Source: Chitinophaga pinensis (lineage in GTDB: Bacteria > Bacteroidota > Bacteroidia > SXHM01). Taken from it: DNA of 8,499 nt. A program made the translations under genes and the position numbers. Numbering within the stretch: the stretch's first letter is position 1; every line of letters starts with the position of its first letter. The DNA is taken from NCBI GenBank assembly GCA_945889235.1, contig CAMDBK010000118.1:1-8499 (forward strand), given 5' to 3'. This document shows positions 1-7,265 of the stretch, piece by piece. The notes under the pieces were generated by a model. That model worked only from the letters and a program-made list of their open reading frames with translations, did not search any database and was not told the DNA's origin.

Positions 1-584
1 CCTAATGTTAACTTTTGTTTCTTTTTATTAAAGTCATTTTGCAGGCTTTGACTTAATATATTATTGATAAATGTCTCGGCTTCCGGAATATTTAGTACAA
101 TTTTAGTGCAGGCAACGATTGCCTTTTTGTAAATAAACTTTTTTAACCACCCGGAGAATGTGGTTTTTATTTTTTTTGATACTGTGCTGGTATCTTTATA
201 CTCTTCGGCATCACCGAATATTGCAATTTTTTTATCCCTATAAAAGGATTCTGAAAGTATTGGCAGCGGAAAAAATTTTGCAACTCCTAAAATAATTATT
301 CTGTCAGGGTTAAATTTTTTTACTTGCTTTTTTAACCCAAGAGATATAACTTTTGAGCCAACTGAAAAAAGTGTAGGCAACCTTAACACCGAAAAGCCAT
401 ATTTATTATCTGTTGTTTCTCCGGCAACATATTTTTTGTTTAAAATTTCCACTCCGTTTGGAGAAACTTCAACTGAGGTAAAAACTTTTAATTCGTGTCC
501 TGCCCTGGCATAAGCTTTTGCAAGGTATACTTCCTGATAGCCGATTTCAGGCATAAAATGTCCGCATACCAAAGCAATTTTCAT
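1..584 (-). CDS. Glycosyltransferase, N-terminal half, probably GT4/GT-B fold (partial, 3' end outside window)
   Basis: The frame opens with ATG at 582-584 (ATGA overlap with the aminotransferase stop) and stays open for 194 codons to the left edge, so the C-terminal donor-binding domain is not visible. The N-terminus MKIALVCGHFMPEIGYQE, followed by LAKAYARAGHELKVFTS (22-38), is the classical acceptor domain of GT4-type enzymes: a first beta strand, a loop carrying the acceptor site, a long helix, and G-H-E-L/V-x-V-F at the second strand. Further strands are N92-P93-D94-R95-I-I-I-L-G (92-100) and K119-I-A-I-F-G-D (119-125). The basic, aromatic helices around 136-153 (SKKIKTTFSGWLKKF) could contact membrane phospholipid. 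Coupling to the aminotransferase suggests that it uses the diacetamido uronic acid donor or acts next to it, but this is inference. The E-x7-E motif needed to confirm the family would lie outside the window. Confidence 0.78.
   Translation of the reverse strand, partial: MKIALVCGHFMPEIGYQEVYLAKAYARAGHELKVFTSVEVSPNGVEILNKKYVAGETTDNKYGFSVLRLPTLFSVGSKVISLGLKKQVKKFNPDRIIILGVAKFFPLPILSESFYRDKKIAIFGDAEEYKDTSTVSKKIKTTFSGWLKKFIYKKAIVACTKIVLNIPEAETFINNILSQSLQNDFNKKKQKLTL
581..584 (-). other. ATGA stop/start overlap between aminotransferase and glycosyltransferase genes
   Basis: The aminotransferase TGA and the glycosyltransferase ATG share bases in ATGA. This sets the start of the edge-truncated glycosyltransferase and suggests it is translated from the same message by coupling. 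Confidence 0.85.
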
Positions 585-1693
585 GAGCTTTTTCTATAAA
601 AATCTCTTACAACAGAAGTAATAAATTTAATCTGATCTGCGGTTAGCTCGGGGTACATGGGAAGTGATACAATAGAATTCTGGTATGAAGCTGAAACCGG
701 AAAATCCTGAGGTGTATGATTAAGGTATTTATATGCAGGAAGCAGCGGCAGTATCCTGGGATAGTGAACAGCTATTTGAATTTCTGCTTTATTCAGCTGT
801 TTTATAAGCTCGTCTCTTCTTTCAACACGAACAACATATAAATGGAAAATTGGTTTTGTATCGGGCCTTATCTGTGGAGTAACTATTTCTTTAATATTTG
901 CAAGTAAATCATTATACAAAAGCGCATTTTTTAATCTTCTGTTATTCCAATCAGTTAGATGTGGGAGTTTTGCATTTAAAACTGCTGCCTGCAGTGAATC
1001 AAGGCGGCTGTTAATCCCTTCAATTTCGTGCTGATGCTTTATCAATGCACCATGATTGGCAAACATTCTCATTTTTGATGCAAGAGAATCGTCATTGGTA
1101 ATTATTCCACCTGCATCACCATAAGCTCCTAAATTTTTACCGGGATAAAAACTAAACGATGCTGCAATTCCTGTTGTTCCGGCTTTTATGCCTTTATATT
1201 CTGCAAGATGACTTTGAGCGCAATCTTCAATTAAATAGAGGTTGTATTTTTTGCAGATATCTGAAATTTTATCAATCTCTGCCATTTGACCGTAAAGATG
1301 AACAGGAATAATTGCCTTTGTTTTTGAAGTAATTTTTTGTTCAATTTTTGAAATGTCAATAGTGAAATAATCGGGCTCTATGTCAACAAAAACTGGTTTT
1401 GCACCGGCTTGTGAAATTGTTTCGGATGTTGAAATCCAACTATTGGCAACGGTTATCACTTCATCACCAATTCCAATTCCTAATGATTTTAGTATTATGT
1501 AAATTGAATCGGTGCCATTACCAACACCTATGCAATGTTTTACCCCGCAAGCATCGGCAAAATTTTTTTCAAAAGACTTAAGACTTTCACCGCCAACAAA
1601 GGTTGCCTGGTCTATAGTAGAGAAAATGGCTGAATCAATATCTTTTTTAATAGAAAGGTATTGGGCTTTCAGGTCAACAAATGGTATAATCAT
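581..1693 (-). CDS. wbpE: DegT/DnrJ/EryC1/StrS PLP-dependent sugar aminotransferase (WbpE/WlbC-like)
   Basis: 370 residues, typical length. It starts at the ATG of the ATGA overlap with the acetyltransferase stop. The opening IPFVDLKAQY is characteristic of the family. Other landmarks: G58-N59-G60-T61-D62 (phosphate binding), W86 in the aromatic stacking region, H132-L-Y-G-Q, E156-D157-C158-A159-Q160 (Asp to the PLP nitrogen), S179-F180-S181-F182-Y183-P184-G185-K186 (Schiff-base Lys186), G192-D193-A194-G195-G196, and N229-S230-R231-L232-D233 with Q235-A236-A237. H310-Y311-P312 is the usual C-terminal substrate-loop motif. Fold-type I aminotransferases of this group transfer the glutamate amino group to a keto sugar nucleotide. 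Here the expected substrate is UDP-3-keto-GlcNAcA, the product of the dehydrogenase two genes upstream. Family is nearly certain; the precise sugar rests on the three-gene set. The next gene begins inside its stop codon in a second ATGA. Confidence 0.9.
   Translation of the reverse strand: MIIPFVDLKAQYLSIKKDIDSAIFSTIDQATFVGGESLKSFEKNFADACGVKHCIGVGNGTDSIYIILKSLGIGIGDEVITVANSWISTSETISQAGAKPVFVDIEPDYFTIDISKIEQKITSKTKAIIPVHLYGQMAEIDKISDICKKYNLYLIEDCAQSHLAEYKGIKAGTTGIAASFSFYPGKNLGAYGDAGGIITNDDSLASKMRMFANHGALIKHQHEIEGINSRLDSLQAAVLNAKLPHLTDWNNRRLKNALLYNDLLANIKEIVTPQIRPDTKPIFHLYVVRVERRDELIKQLNKAEIQIAVHYPRILPLLPAYKYLNHTPQDFPVSASYQNSIVSLPMYPELTADQIKFITSVVRDFYRKSS
1690..1693 (-). other. ATGA stop/start overlap between acetyltransferase and aminotransferase genes
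   Basis: On the coding strand the TGA of the acetyltransferase and the ATG of the aminotransferase share bases in ATGA. This arrangement usually goes with coupled translation and keeps the two consecutive-pathway enzymes in step. It also fixes the aminotransferase start. Confidence 0.85.
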
Positions 1694-2160
1694 TTTTTTA
1701 AATTTCTTAATTTTCGGGCTGGGTTACCGGCATAAACCCCTGGGTCTTCAATATTTTTAGTTACTACGGCACCGGCACCTATTACAACATTGTCGCAAAC
1801 CGACACCGCTAAAATTGTTGCATTACTGCCTATTGAAACTCCATTACCGATTTTTGTTTTTTTCCAGAATAATTTGTTTCCTCTTGCCGGACCATCATTT
1901 TCAAATAAATCATTAATAAACATTACCCCATGTCCAATAAAACAATCGGTACCTATTTCAACCCACTCACATATAAAACTGTGTGACTGAATTTTACATT
2001 TATTACCAATTTGCACATTTTTTTGAATTTCTACAAAAGGACCTATAAAGCAATCATCTCCTATGATGCAGCCGTATAAATTTGCCGGCTCAACCACCAC
2101 CACATTTTTACCGAAACTGACATTATTTATCCCGATTTTTTTTAAGGATGGGTTGCTCAT
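1690..2160 (-). CDS. wbpD: Left-handed beta-helix N-acetyltransferase (WbpD/WlbB-like)
   Basis: 156 residues from the ATG at 2158-2160, which comes one base after the TAA of the dehydrogenase. An in-frame ATG at 2196 would add 12 residues but would overlap the dehydrogenase by 35 bases. The downstream start gives the MSNPSLKKIG opening and contact spacing, so I prefer it. The protein is built of imperfect hexapeptide repeats with I/V at each turn (for example GDDCFIG, GNKCKI, GTDCFIGHG, GNGVSIGSN, CDNVVIGAGAVV), the hallmark of the trimeric beta-helix acyltransferases. It ends with G141-V142-Y143-A144-G145-N146-P147-A148-R149, the CoA-site closing motif. The loop GVMFINDLF (78-86) matches the active-site loop I recall for WbpD/WlbB. 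Expected reaction: acetyl-CoA-dependent acetylation of the C3 amine of UDP-GlcNAc3NA, giving UDP-2,3-diacetamido-2,3-dideoxyglucuronate. The last base triplet overlaps the aminotransferase start in an ATGA. Confidence 0.87.
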   Translation of the reverse strand: MSNPSLKKIGINNVSFGKNVVVVEPANLYGCIIGDDCFIGPFVEIQKNVQIGNKCKIQSHSFICEWVEIGTDCFIGHGVMFINDLFENDGPARGNKLFWKKTKIGNGVSIGSNATILAVSVCDNVVIGAGAVVTKNIEDPGVYAGNPARKLRNLKK

Positions 2161-2161
2161 A

Positions 2162-3172
2162 TTACAAGAATGTAGATGACTGATAAATTTTATCAATAAT
2201 TTCTACTGTTTTCAGTCCTTCAAATGAATTGGTGCTGATTGAGCTGCCTTGTGTTAATACTTCCACCACATTTTGGTACACCTTATCATGATTGCTCATT
2301 GAACCTTGATATTGTCCATAATTATTGGGTTTATTCCCTTCGGGAAGGTTTTCAATTTTGTAGTTTTTTATATTCTGATATTCCAGTTCGTTCAGGTATT
2401 GCCCGCCAATTTTCACACTTCCGTTTTCGGCAAAAATAGTTAGCGAGCCTTCCATGTTTTTTTCAAAACTATTAACGGTATAATTGATGGCTCCAATGGC
2501 TCCGTTGTAAAACTCAAGAATTACTACTCCTGTATCTTCAAATTCAATTTCTGTTTTATGGGCGTAATTTGCGGTAAATGCTTTTACCTTTCGCACATCG
2601 CCAACCATGTAATAGAGTAAATCAATAAAATGACTGAACTGGGTGTAGAGCGTACCTCCGTCAAGTTTTTTTGTTCCTTTCCAGGAGTTGGTATAATAAT
2701 CTGCATTTCGGTTCCAGAAACAACTGAGCTGAATACTGTAAATTTTACCCAGTATTCCTTTGTCAATAATATCTTTTACGGCAACTACCGGAGGATTAAA
2801 CCGGTTTTGTTTTATGGCAAACAGGCGTTTATTGGCGCGCTCTGCTGCTTTAATCATTTCACCGCAGTCCTGCACATCAATTGCCATGGGTTTTTCGCAC
2901 AACACATGAAAACCTGCATTGAGTGAGAGGATTGAATGTTGGGCATGAAAACCGTTTGGACTGCAAACTGAGACCACATCAATGTCTTTTTCTTTGTTTA
3001 ATAAATCGGTAATCTGTGTATAGATTCTTGCTCCGTATTTTTCTGCAAGTTGTGTTGCTTTTTCTTCCACAATATCGCAAACAGCAAGCAGCTTACCATT
3101 GTTTTCAATATGTTCAGCATGTCTTTGAGCAATGCGCCCACAACCAATAATGGCAAAATTCAATTTTTTCAT
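2162..3172 (-). CDS. wbpB: Gfo/Idh/MocA-family UDP-N-acetylglucosaminuronate 3-dehydrogenase (WbpB/WlbA-like)
   Basis: 336 residues from ATG, 24 bases after the amidotransferase stop. The N-terminal Rossmann domain opens with a hydrophobic strand and G10-C11-G12-R13-I14-A15, the NAD-binding loop. D33 ends the second strand, favouring NAD over NADP. The family signature E93-K94-P95 carries the catalytic-type Lys. The C-terminal alpha/beta domain contains W153-N154-R155, then DYY..SWKGT (158-167), D170-type L-D-G-G (170-173) and Q178-F-S-H181-F-I-D184, the His-containing helix near the sugar in this family. I recall this W-N-R...Y-Y...S-W-K-G-T...D-G-G pattern from WbpB/WlbA enzymes, which oxidise C3 of UDP-GlcNAcA to the 3-keto sugar. 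The acetyltransferase and aminotransferase that follow complete the same pathway, which makes this assignment much stronger than family membership alone. An oxidoreductase for another sugar is the main alternative. Confidence 0.85.
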   Translation of the reverse strand: MKKLNFAIIGCGRIAQRHAEHIENNGKLLAVCDIVEEKATQLAEKYGARIYTQITDLLNKEKDIDVVSVCSPNGFHAQHSILSLNAGFHVLCEKPMAIDVQDCGEMIKAAERANKRLFAIKQNRFNPPVVAVKDIIDKGILGKIYSIQLSCFWNRNADYYTNSWKGTKKLDGGTLYTQFSHFIDLLYYMVGDVRKVKAFTANYAHKTEIEFEDTGVVILEFYNGAIGAINYTVNSFEKNMEGSLTIFAENGSVKIGGQYLNELEYQNIKNYKIENLPEGNKPNNYGQYQGSMSNHDKVYQNVVEVLTQGSSISTNSFEGLKTVEIIDKIYQSSTFL

Positions 3173-3196
3173 AATTGCAGCAAAGTTGAAAAAAAA

Positions 3197-5122
3197 TTAC
3201 ACCGAAAGTTTAAAAATCTGCATCCATTTCATAACAGCAATCATTTTCCAGAATTCGCTCAATGAATTACTGTTGTTCATATCTGAATTAACGTACTGCA
3301 ACAGTTGAGTTTTATTTACAAATGCCGGTAAAGGATAATCATGTATGTATGCAAGTAGCTGTGGTTTTAATTCCTGTTTCCATTTTGCCTGTGGAGTAAT
3401 AAATCCTTTTTTGTCTTTGCGCCAGGCTATTTCTGGCAGATTTTGTTTATGAAGATATTCGCGCAAAGGATATTTGGTCCATCCGTTTTTTATTTTCTCG
3501 GTATCGTTTAAGCAAATAGCATATTCTACTGTTTCATGTTCCAGAAAGGGAACTCTTGATTCAATGGAAAAAGCCATAGAATTACGGTCTTCGTATCTTA
3601 GCAGGCTTTGCAAACCTGAATTAACTGCACTTACAGACGCATCTCTGAAGGTTGCAGCCTTGTAAAGCGGAAAAGTTATTCCGGAAAAATTGTTCTTAAA
3701 TGATTCGTTTAACAGGTTGTTGCCGATGCGGTTTTTGTTACGTGCAACCTGTTTAAGTTTACCGGGCAGCTTGTAGAAAAAAGCTCTGCCCATTTCGCGC
3801 AAGGGATTTAATGTTCGCTGCTCTTTCAGTTTATTTTTTTCAGCAAAAAAAAGGCTGAACTTTGCTTTGAGCAGAAGATTTAATAAAAAAACACCTGAAA
3901 AGTTGGCATAACCTCCAAGCGTTTCATCAGCGCCCTGCCCGTCAAGAAGCACTTTGGTTCCATTAGCGCCAGCCAGTTTCATTACTTCCCATTGTGAGTA
4001 CATGGAAGTTGATGCAATCGGCTGATCCTGATGCCAGATAAGTTTTTCAATATCTTGCCAATATTGCTGTGAAGAGGGTTCGGTAAAATGCGGAGTTATG
4101 TTTGAAAAGCCCGCAATAACTTGTTTTGCAAAATAACTTTCGTCAATTTCTTTTTCCTTAAAGGTTGCGGTAAATGTATGAAACCTGCTGCCTGTAAGTT
4201 GCGCAGCATGTGCAACCAGCAAACTGGAATCAAGCCCACCGCTTAAACAGGATCCCACCGGCACATCGGAACGCAGATGAATATTAATAGATTGTTCCAG
4301 TGTTGATAAATATCCTTCACCGGTAAATTGTTCACGGGTATTTAATTTTTCTGATACCGTTTTTTCAAGGTCGTAATATTTTTCGCAAGAGAGGCTTGCA
4401 GCGGTAATGTCATAAACCATATTGTGTGCGGCAGGCAATTCAAAAACATTGTTGAAAAGAGTGCGTTTTTTTTCATTCAGGCTTCCATAAACAAGGTATT
4501 CGTAAAGCGCTTTTTGTTCTAATTCAGGGGTATACTCACCTGAAACTGTAATGGCTTTTATTTCACTCGCAAAAACAAGTGTTTCGTTTTTCAGAAAGTA
4601 ACAGAGCGGTTTTATTCCGAAACGGTCACGGGAAAAAAAAACGGTGTTGCTGGTGGGTAAAAAAATAGCAAAAGCCCACATGCCTTTGAATTTTTTTACG
4701 CATTCTTTTCCCCAGTGGGCAAAGGCACGTAGTATGACTTCGGAGTCGGAATCTGAAGAGAACGTGTATCCAAATGTTTTGAGTTCTTCACGCAATTCAC
4801 GGTAGTTATAAACTTCACCGTTATATGTCATTACCCCCTCAAAATCAGGTAGTTTCATGGGTTGGTGACCTGCCACGGTTAAATCAAGAATGGATAAACG
4901 TCTGTGAACAAAACCAAGTGAAATTTCCGGATTTTTTAATTGTGAAATGTGTTCATGCTGTTTGTATACAGAATCATTTCCTGTGAGAAATGATGACTTT
5001 CCTTTGTCAATAATAAAAAAACCTTCATCATCCGGTCCACGGTGTCTCAATGATTCAGACATACTTATGAGCTGACGAGAATCAATGCCACTCGCCTTTA
5101 TTATTCCCGCTATTCCACACAT
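3197..5122 (-). CDS. asnB: Glutamine-dependent asparagine-synthase-family amidotransferase (asnB-like)
   Basis: 641 residues; the start is fixed by the Met-Cys opening, where C2 is the glutaminase nucleophile after Met removal. The class II glutaminase domain shows RHRGPDDEG (26-34), HRRLSILD (73-80), Y100-N101-G102-E103 and SDSDSEV (123-129). The C-terminal synthetase domain shows the PP-loop SGGLDSS (294-300), LDGQGADE (393-400), RYEDRNSM (509-516), ESRVPFLE (521-528) and RKDKKGF (568-574). All residues expected for glutamine hydrolysis and ATP-dependent carboxyl activation are present. The family moves ammonia from glutamine through a tunnel to an adenylated carboxylate. It is longer than E. 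coli AsnB (about 550 residues) and close to the versions found in polysaccharide loci. Next to genes for a diacetamido uronic acid, the substrate may be a uronic acid carboxyl (giving a uronamide) rather than aspartate. That is an inference; the sequence alone cannot separate the two. It overlaps the upstream glycosyltransferase by 13 bases. Confidence 0.9.
   Translation of the reverse strand: MCGIAGIIKASGIDSRQLISMSESLRHRGPDDEGFFIIDKGKSSFLTGNDSVYKQHEHISQLKNPEISLGFVHRRLSILDLTVAGHQPMKLPDFEGVMTYNGEVYNYRELREELKTFGYTFSSDSDSEVILRAFAHWGKECVKKFKGMWAFAIFLPTSNTVFFSRDRFGIKPLCYFLKNETLVFASEIKAITVSGEYTPELEQKALYEYLVYGSLNEKKRTLFNNVFELPAAHNMVYDITAASLSCEKYYDLEKTVSEKLNTREQFTGEGYLSTLEQSINIHLRSDVPVGSCLSGGLDSSLLVAHAAQLTGSRFHTFTATFKEKEIDESYFAKQVIAGFSNITPHFTEPSSQQYWQDIEKLIWHQDQPIASTSMYSQWEVMKLAGANGTKVLLDGQGADETLGGYANFSGVFLLNLLLKAKFSLFFAEKNKLKEQRTLNPLREMGRAFFYKLPGKLKQVARNKNRIGNNLLNESFKNNFSGITFPLYKAATFRDASVSAVNSGLQSLLRYEDRNSMAFSIESRVPFLEHETVEYAICLNDTEKIKNGWTKYPLREYLHKQNLPEIAWRKDKKGFITPQAKWKQELKPQLLAYIHDYPLPAFVNKTQLLQYVNSDMNNSNSLSEFWKMIAVMKWMQIFKLSV
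5110..5122 (-). other. 13-base overlap between GT4 glycosyltransferase and amidotransferase genes
   Basis: The amidotransferase must start at its Met-Cys (5120-5122), because Cys2 is the catalytic nucleophile. The glycosyltransferase frame ends at TAG 5110-5112, so the overlap is real and not an over-extended start. It indicates co-transcription and probably coupled translation. Confidence 0.85.
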
Positions 5123-6243
5123 AGTGCTTGCTGATATATTTTTTGCATTCGTTCACCAAAAACCCCGAAGCTAAAATTATTTACTATTTGGTTTCTTATT
5201 TCTAAAGAATTGTATTCATTAATTTTTGGAATGATAGATTGCATAGCAGTTGCTATTGATTCTACTTCGGGGCTAACCAAAAGTCCGCATTTTTCATTTA
5301 CATATTCCTCCATTGCTGTCCCTTTTGTTGTAATCACTGGCAAACCTGCTGCCATTGCTTCTGCAACTACCAGCCCGAAGGTTTCATGTTCGCTTGGAAA
5401 AACAAATAATGATGCTTTGTTCATTTCTGTAGCAATTTGTGCTTTAGGTAGTTTCCCTTTTAAAAATATTTTTCCTTTCAACTCAGGTTGCTGAACAATA
5501 TAATTTTCTATTTTTATTTTTTCAGGTCCATTACCTATTATTGTCAATGTCCATTCCGGAAAAATGTTAATGAGCGTATGAAAAGCTTTTACTGTTTTAA
5601 ACCCACCCTTGTAGCTTTCCAATCTTCCGGCAAATAAAATGTTTTTTGTTTTTTGTAATCGGTTATTGTAATTAAAAAGCTCGGTGTCAACGGGGTTATA
5701 GGTAACTTTTATAGGGGCTGTATTTATTCGGCTTTTTTCAACTTCATTCTTAAGATGGTTGCTTACCGTAAGTAAACAAGCACATTTTTTCATTGCAAAG
5801 CGAAAAAGTATGGATGTAAAAAAGGGGGATGATATTTTTGAGAACGGTCCGGTATGCTCCGTATTTACAAATGGAATTTTTTTTGCAATTTTTACAAGGG
5901 CAGCAAGCGTTCCGTACAAAACTCCCCCGTGCGTATGTATTAATTTTATTTCTTTAAACTCTTTAATAATGGTAATATATCCTTTAATAAACCAAAAAGG
6001 ATAAAGAAGCATTTTTTCTACTGTTGATATTTTACTTTTACCGGTAAGTGAGTAACGATAAATTTTTATTCCGTTCTGAACCTCTGTATGCAACCCTTTT
6101 TTATTTCCTGTAAATTGGATAATAAAAACTTTTATTTCACAAAAACTTTTCACTGCCGAGATATAATCCAGGACAAAAATTCCTTTTATATCATTTTCAT
6201 TTTCAGGAAAAAGCCCGGGCAAAACAAGTAGTTTTGTTTTCAA
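5110..6243 (-). CDS. GT4-family (GT-B fold) glycosyltransferase
   Basis: 377 residues, normal for the family. The likely start is TTG at 6241-6243: an upstream in-frame TAA lies at 6265-6267, and the next in-frame ATG (codon 79) would delete the acceptor-domain Rossmann strand. The N-terminal domain begins with a hydrophobic strand KLLVLPGLFP and then KGIFVLDYISAV, a common opening for GT4 enzymes. H104-T105-H106-G107-G108 lies on the expected loop. The donor-binding domain shows F204-A205-G206-R207-L208 with K212-G213-G214, then I236-G237-N238-G239-P240, and the retaining-type E287-x7-E295 motif in PSEHETFGLVVAEAMA, followed by GLPVITT. The hydrophobic, aromatic segment at about 79-96 may help membrane association. 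It probably adds a sugar to the undecaprenyl-linked repeat unit on the cytoplasmic face; donor and acceptor cannot be read from sequence. Its last 13 bases overlap the start of the amidotransferase gene, suggesting coupled translation. Confidence 0.92.
   Translation of the reverse strand: MKTKLLVLPGLFPENENDIKGIFVLDYISAVKSFCEIKVFIIQFTGNKKGLHTEVQNGIKIYRYSLTGKSKISTVEKMLLYPFWFIKGYITIIKEFKEIKLIHTHGGVLYGTLAALVKIAKKIPFVNTEHTGPFSKISSPFFTSILFRFAMKKCACLLTVSNHLKNEVEKSRINTAPIKVTYNPVDTELFNYNNRLQKTKNILFAGRLESYKGGFKTVKAFHTLINIFPEWTLTIIGNGPEKIKIENYIVQQPELKGKIFLKGKLPKAQIATEMNKASLFVFPSEHETFGLVVAEAMAAGLPVITTKGTAMEEYVNEKCGLLVSPEVESIATAMQSIIPKINEYNSLEIRNQIVNNFSFGVFGERMQKIYQQALCVE
6241..6243 (-). other. Probable TTG start codon of the GT4 glycosyltransferase
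   Basis: The codon before K-T-K-L-L-V-L-P-G is TTG. The in-frame upstream stop is seven codons away (TAA at 6265-6267) with no ATG or GTG between them, and the next ATG lies 78 codons downstream. The first beta strand of the GT-B fold begins right after this TTG, which supports it as the start. Confidence 0.7.
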
Positions 6244-6264
6244 AGTAATAACTAAATAATTCGG

Positions 6265-7233
6265 TTAAAATAAGTTTGAAAGAAAACTGCTTGTCTGTGA
6301 CATAAAATTAGGCAAATATTGCGAATTATATTTCTTCATGTTCAGCATAAAATTATATCTATCGTTGAGAATGGGCGAGTGGGGTTTATTTGTAATAGGA
6401 AAATAAAACTTAAAATTATTTAACCGGTGGTGAAGATTATAGAATTTTTTCTGATCGAGGAATAGGTTTACAGGTAATGAAATTCCATGATGAGTAAACT
6501 TCAAATCCTTTGCATTTTTTATTTCAATATTTTTTGAAAACATATATTTTTCTTTGAATGGAATAAAAATCTCTTTATCACTAAAAAGTCCCGGCAAAAC
6601 TTTTTCGTAGTAACTCAGAAAATCAAGAAACCATTCACTTGTTTTGTCTTCATACCATTCTTGTGAGAACCATTCGTTGATATATCTTCTCAGGTCAGAA
6701 AAATATTGGTGCACTTCCCCTGAAGTTATGCCAAGAAATTCAAAATCATAAACTAAACCTTTCAACGCCTGAAGAGTTGGACGCAGCTTTAAGGTGCCAT
6801 ACGTTTTCTGAACATTAAGGTCGATATAATTTTTTAACAAGAACTCAAGTGCTATTTGCTGCTTCAAAACAATCAATTCCTGTTCAGAAATTGTCTGCTC
6901 TGAACTTATATTTTCTCCCCAAAGGGTTTTATAATTATGCCAAAGAGTGTAAGATGAATTTTTCTGGTAAAAGGAATAACTCAACCCTGCTATTCCATGA
7001 GTCCAGTAATATTGAAATTCTGTTGGCAGAGTTTTAATTATATTTCTTTCGCACTTAACGTTATCTTCAAATACAGCAAATAAATCAATGTCTGAAATTC
7101 CGGGAGATTGAATGCCTCCAAATTGATATACAGAAATTATTCCGTCACATTTAGTGAGTATGTCTGTAGCACATTCTATGGCATTATTGTATCCGGATAC
7201 ATTACGTAATTCCGGTTTTTGGATAATTTTCAT
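6265..7233 (-). CDS. Polymerase beta-type nucleotidyltransferase-like protein 2, specific function unknown
   Basis: 322 residues from ATG, 32 bases after the preceding gene. Near the N-terminus, residues 32-54 read as a hydrophobic strand ISVYQFGG (G39-G40), then QSPGIS, then D48-I49-D50-L51 and a hydrophobic strand. This is the G-G/S-x(n)-D-x-D pattern of the nucleotidyltransferase fold. A later segment, Y75-Y76-W77-T78-H79-G80, parallels the H-H-G-W segment of the upstream gene, and L104-W105-G106-E107-N108 resembles the 'L-x-G-E-D' turn often seen after the catalytic sheet in this superfamily. Residues from about 115 to 215 look alpha-helical, and the last 100 or so are unassigned. I see no obvious third acidic residue on the expected strand, so catalytic competence is open. 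No membrane segment or signal peptide is seen. The gene keeps the same reading frame as the glycosyltransferase downstream, separated by TAA and seven codons. Family membership is moderately sure; the substrate is unknown. Confidence 0.68.
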   Translation of the reverse strand: MKIIQKPELRNVSGYNNAIECATDILTKCDGIISVYQFGGIQSPGISDIDLFAVFEDNVKCERNIIKTLPTEFQYYWTHGIAGLSYSFYQKNSSYTLWHNYKTLWGENISSEQTISEQELIVLKQQIALEFLLKNYIDLNVQKTYGTLKLRPTLQALKGLVYDFEFLGITSGEVHQYFSDLRRYINEWFSQEWYEDKTSEWFLDFLSYYEKVLPGLFSDKEIFIPFKEKYMFSKNIEIKNAKDLKFTHHGISLPVNLFLDQKKFYNLHHRLNNFKFYFPITNKPHSPILNDRYNFMLNMKKYNSQYLPNFMSQTSSFLSNLF

Positions 7234-7265
7234 TTCTTATATGTTACGTGCTCAAAAACCATCTT

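Noticed and set aside
2158..2196. Upstream ATG of the acetyltransferase at 2194-2196
   Set aside because: It would add 12 residues (MIKFISHLHSCN) that do not look like part of the beta-helix and would overlap the dehydrogenase by 35 bases. The ATG at 2158-2160, one base after the dehydrogenase stop, fits the operon spacing and the family N-terminus.
4633..4641. Run of nine A (T on the coding strand) inside the amidotransferase gene as a phase-variation tract; similar A8 runs at 3845-3852 and 7342-7349
   Set aside because: Runs of this length are frequent in AT-rich DNA and encode ordinary Phe or Lys codons here. The frames are intact, and nothing shows length variation. Comparing several isolates or raw reads would be needed to revive the idea.
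7234..7265. Transcription terminator or promoter in the largest intergenic gap
   Set aside because: The 32-base gap shows no GC-rich inverted repeat followed by a T run, and no convincing Bacteroidota-type promoter. The genes on both sides run in the same direction.
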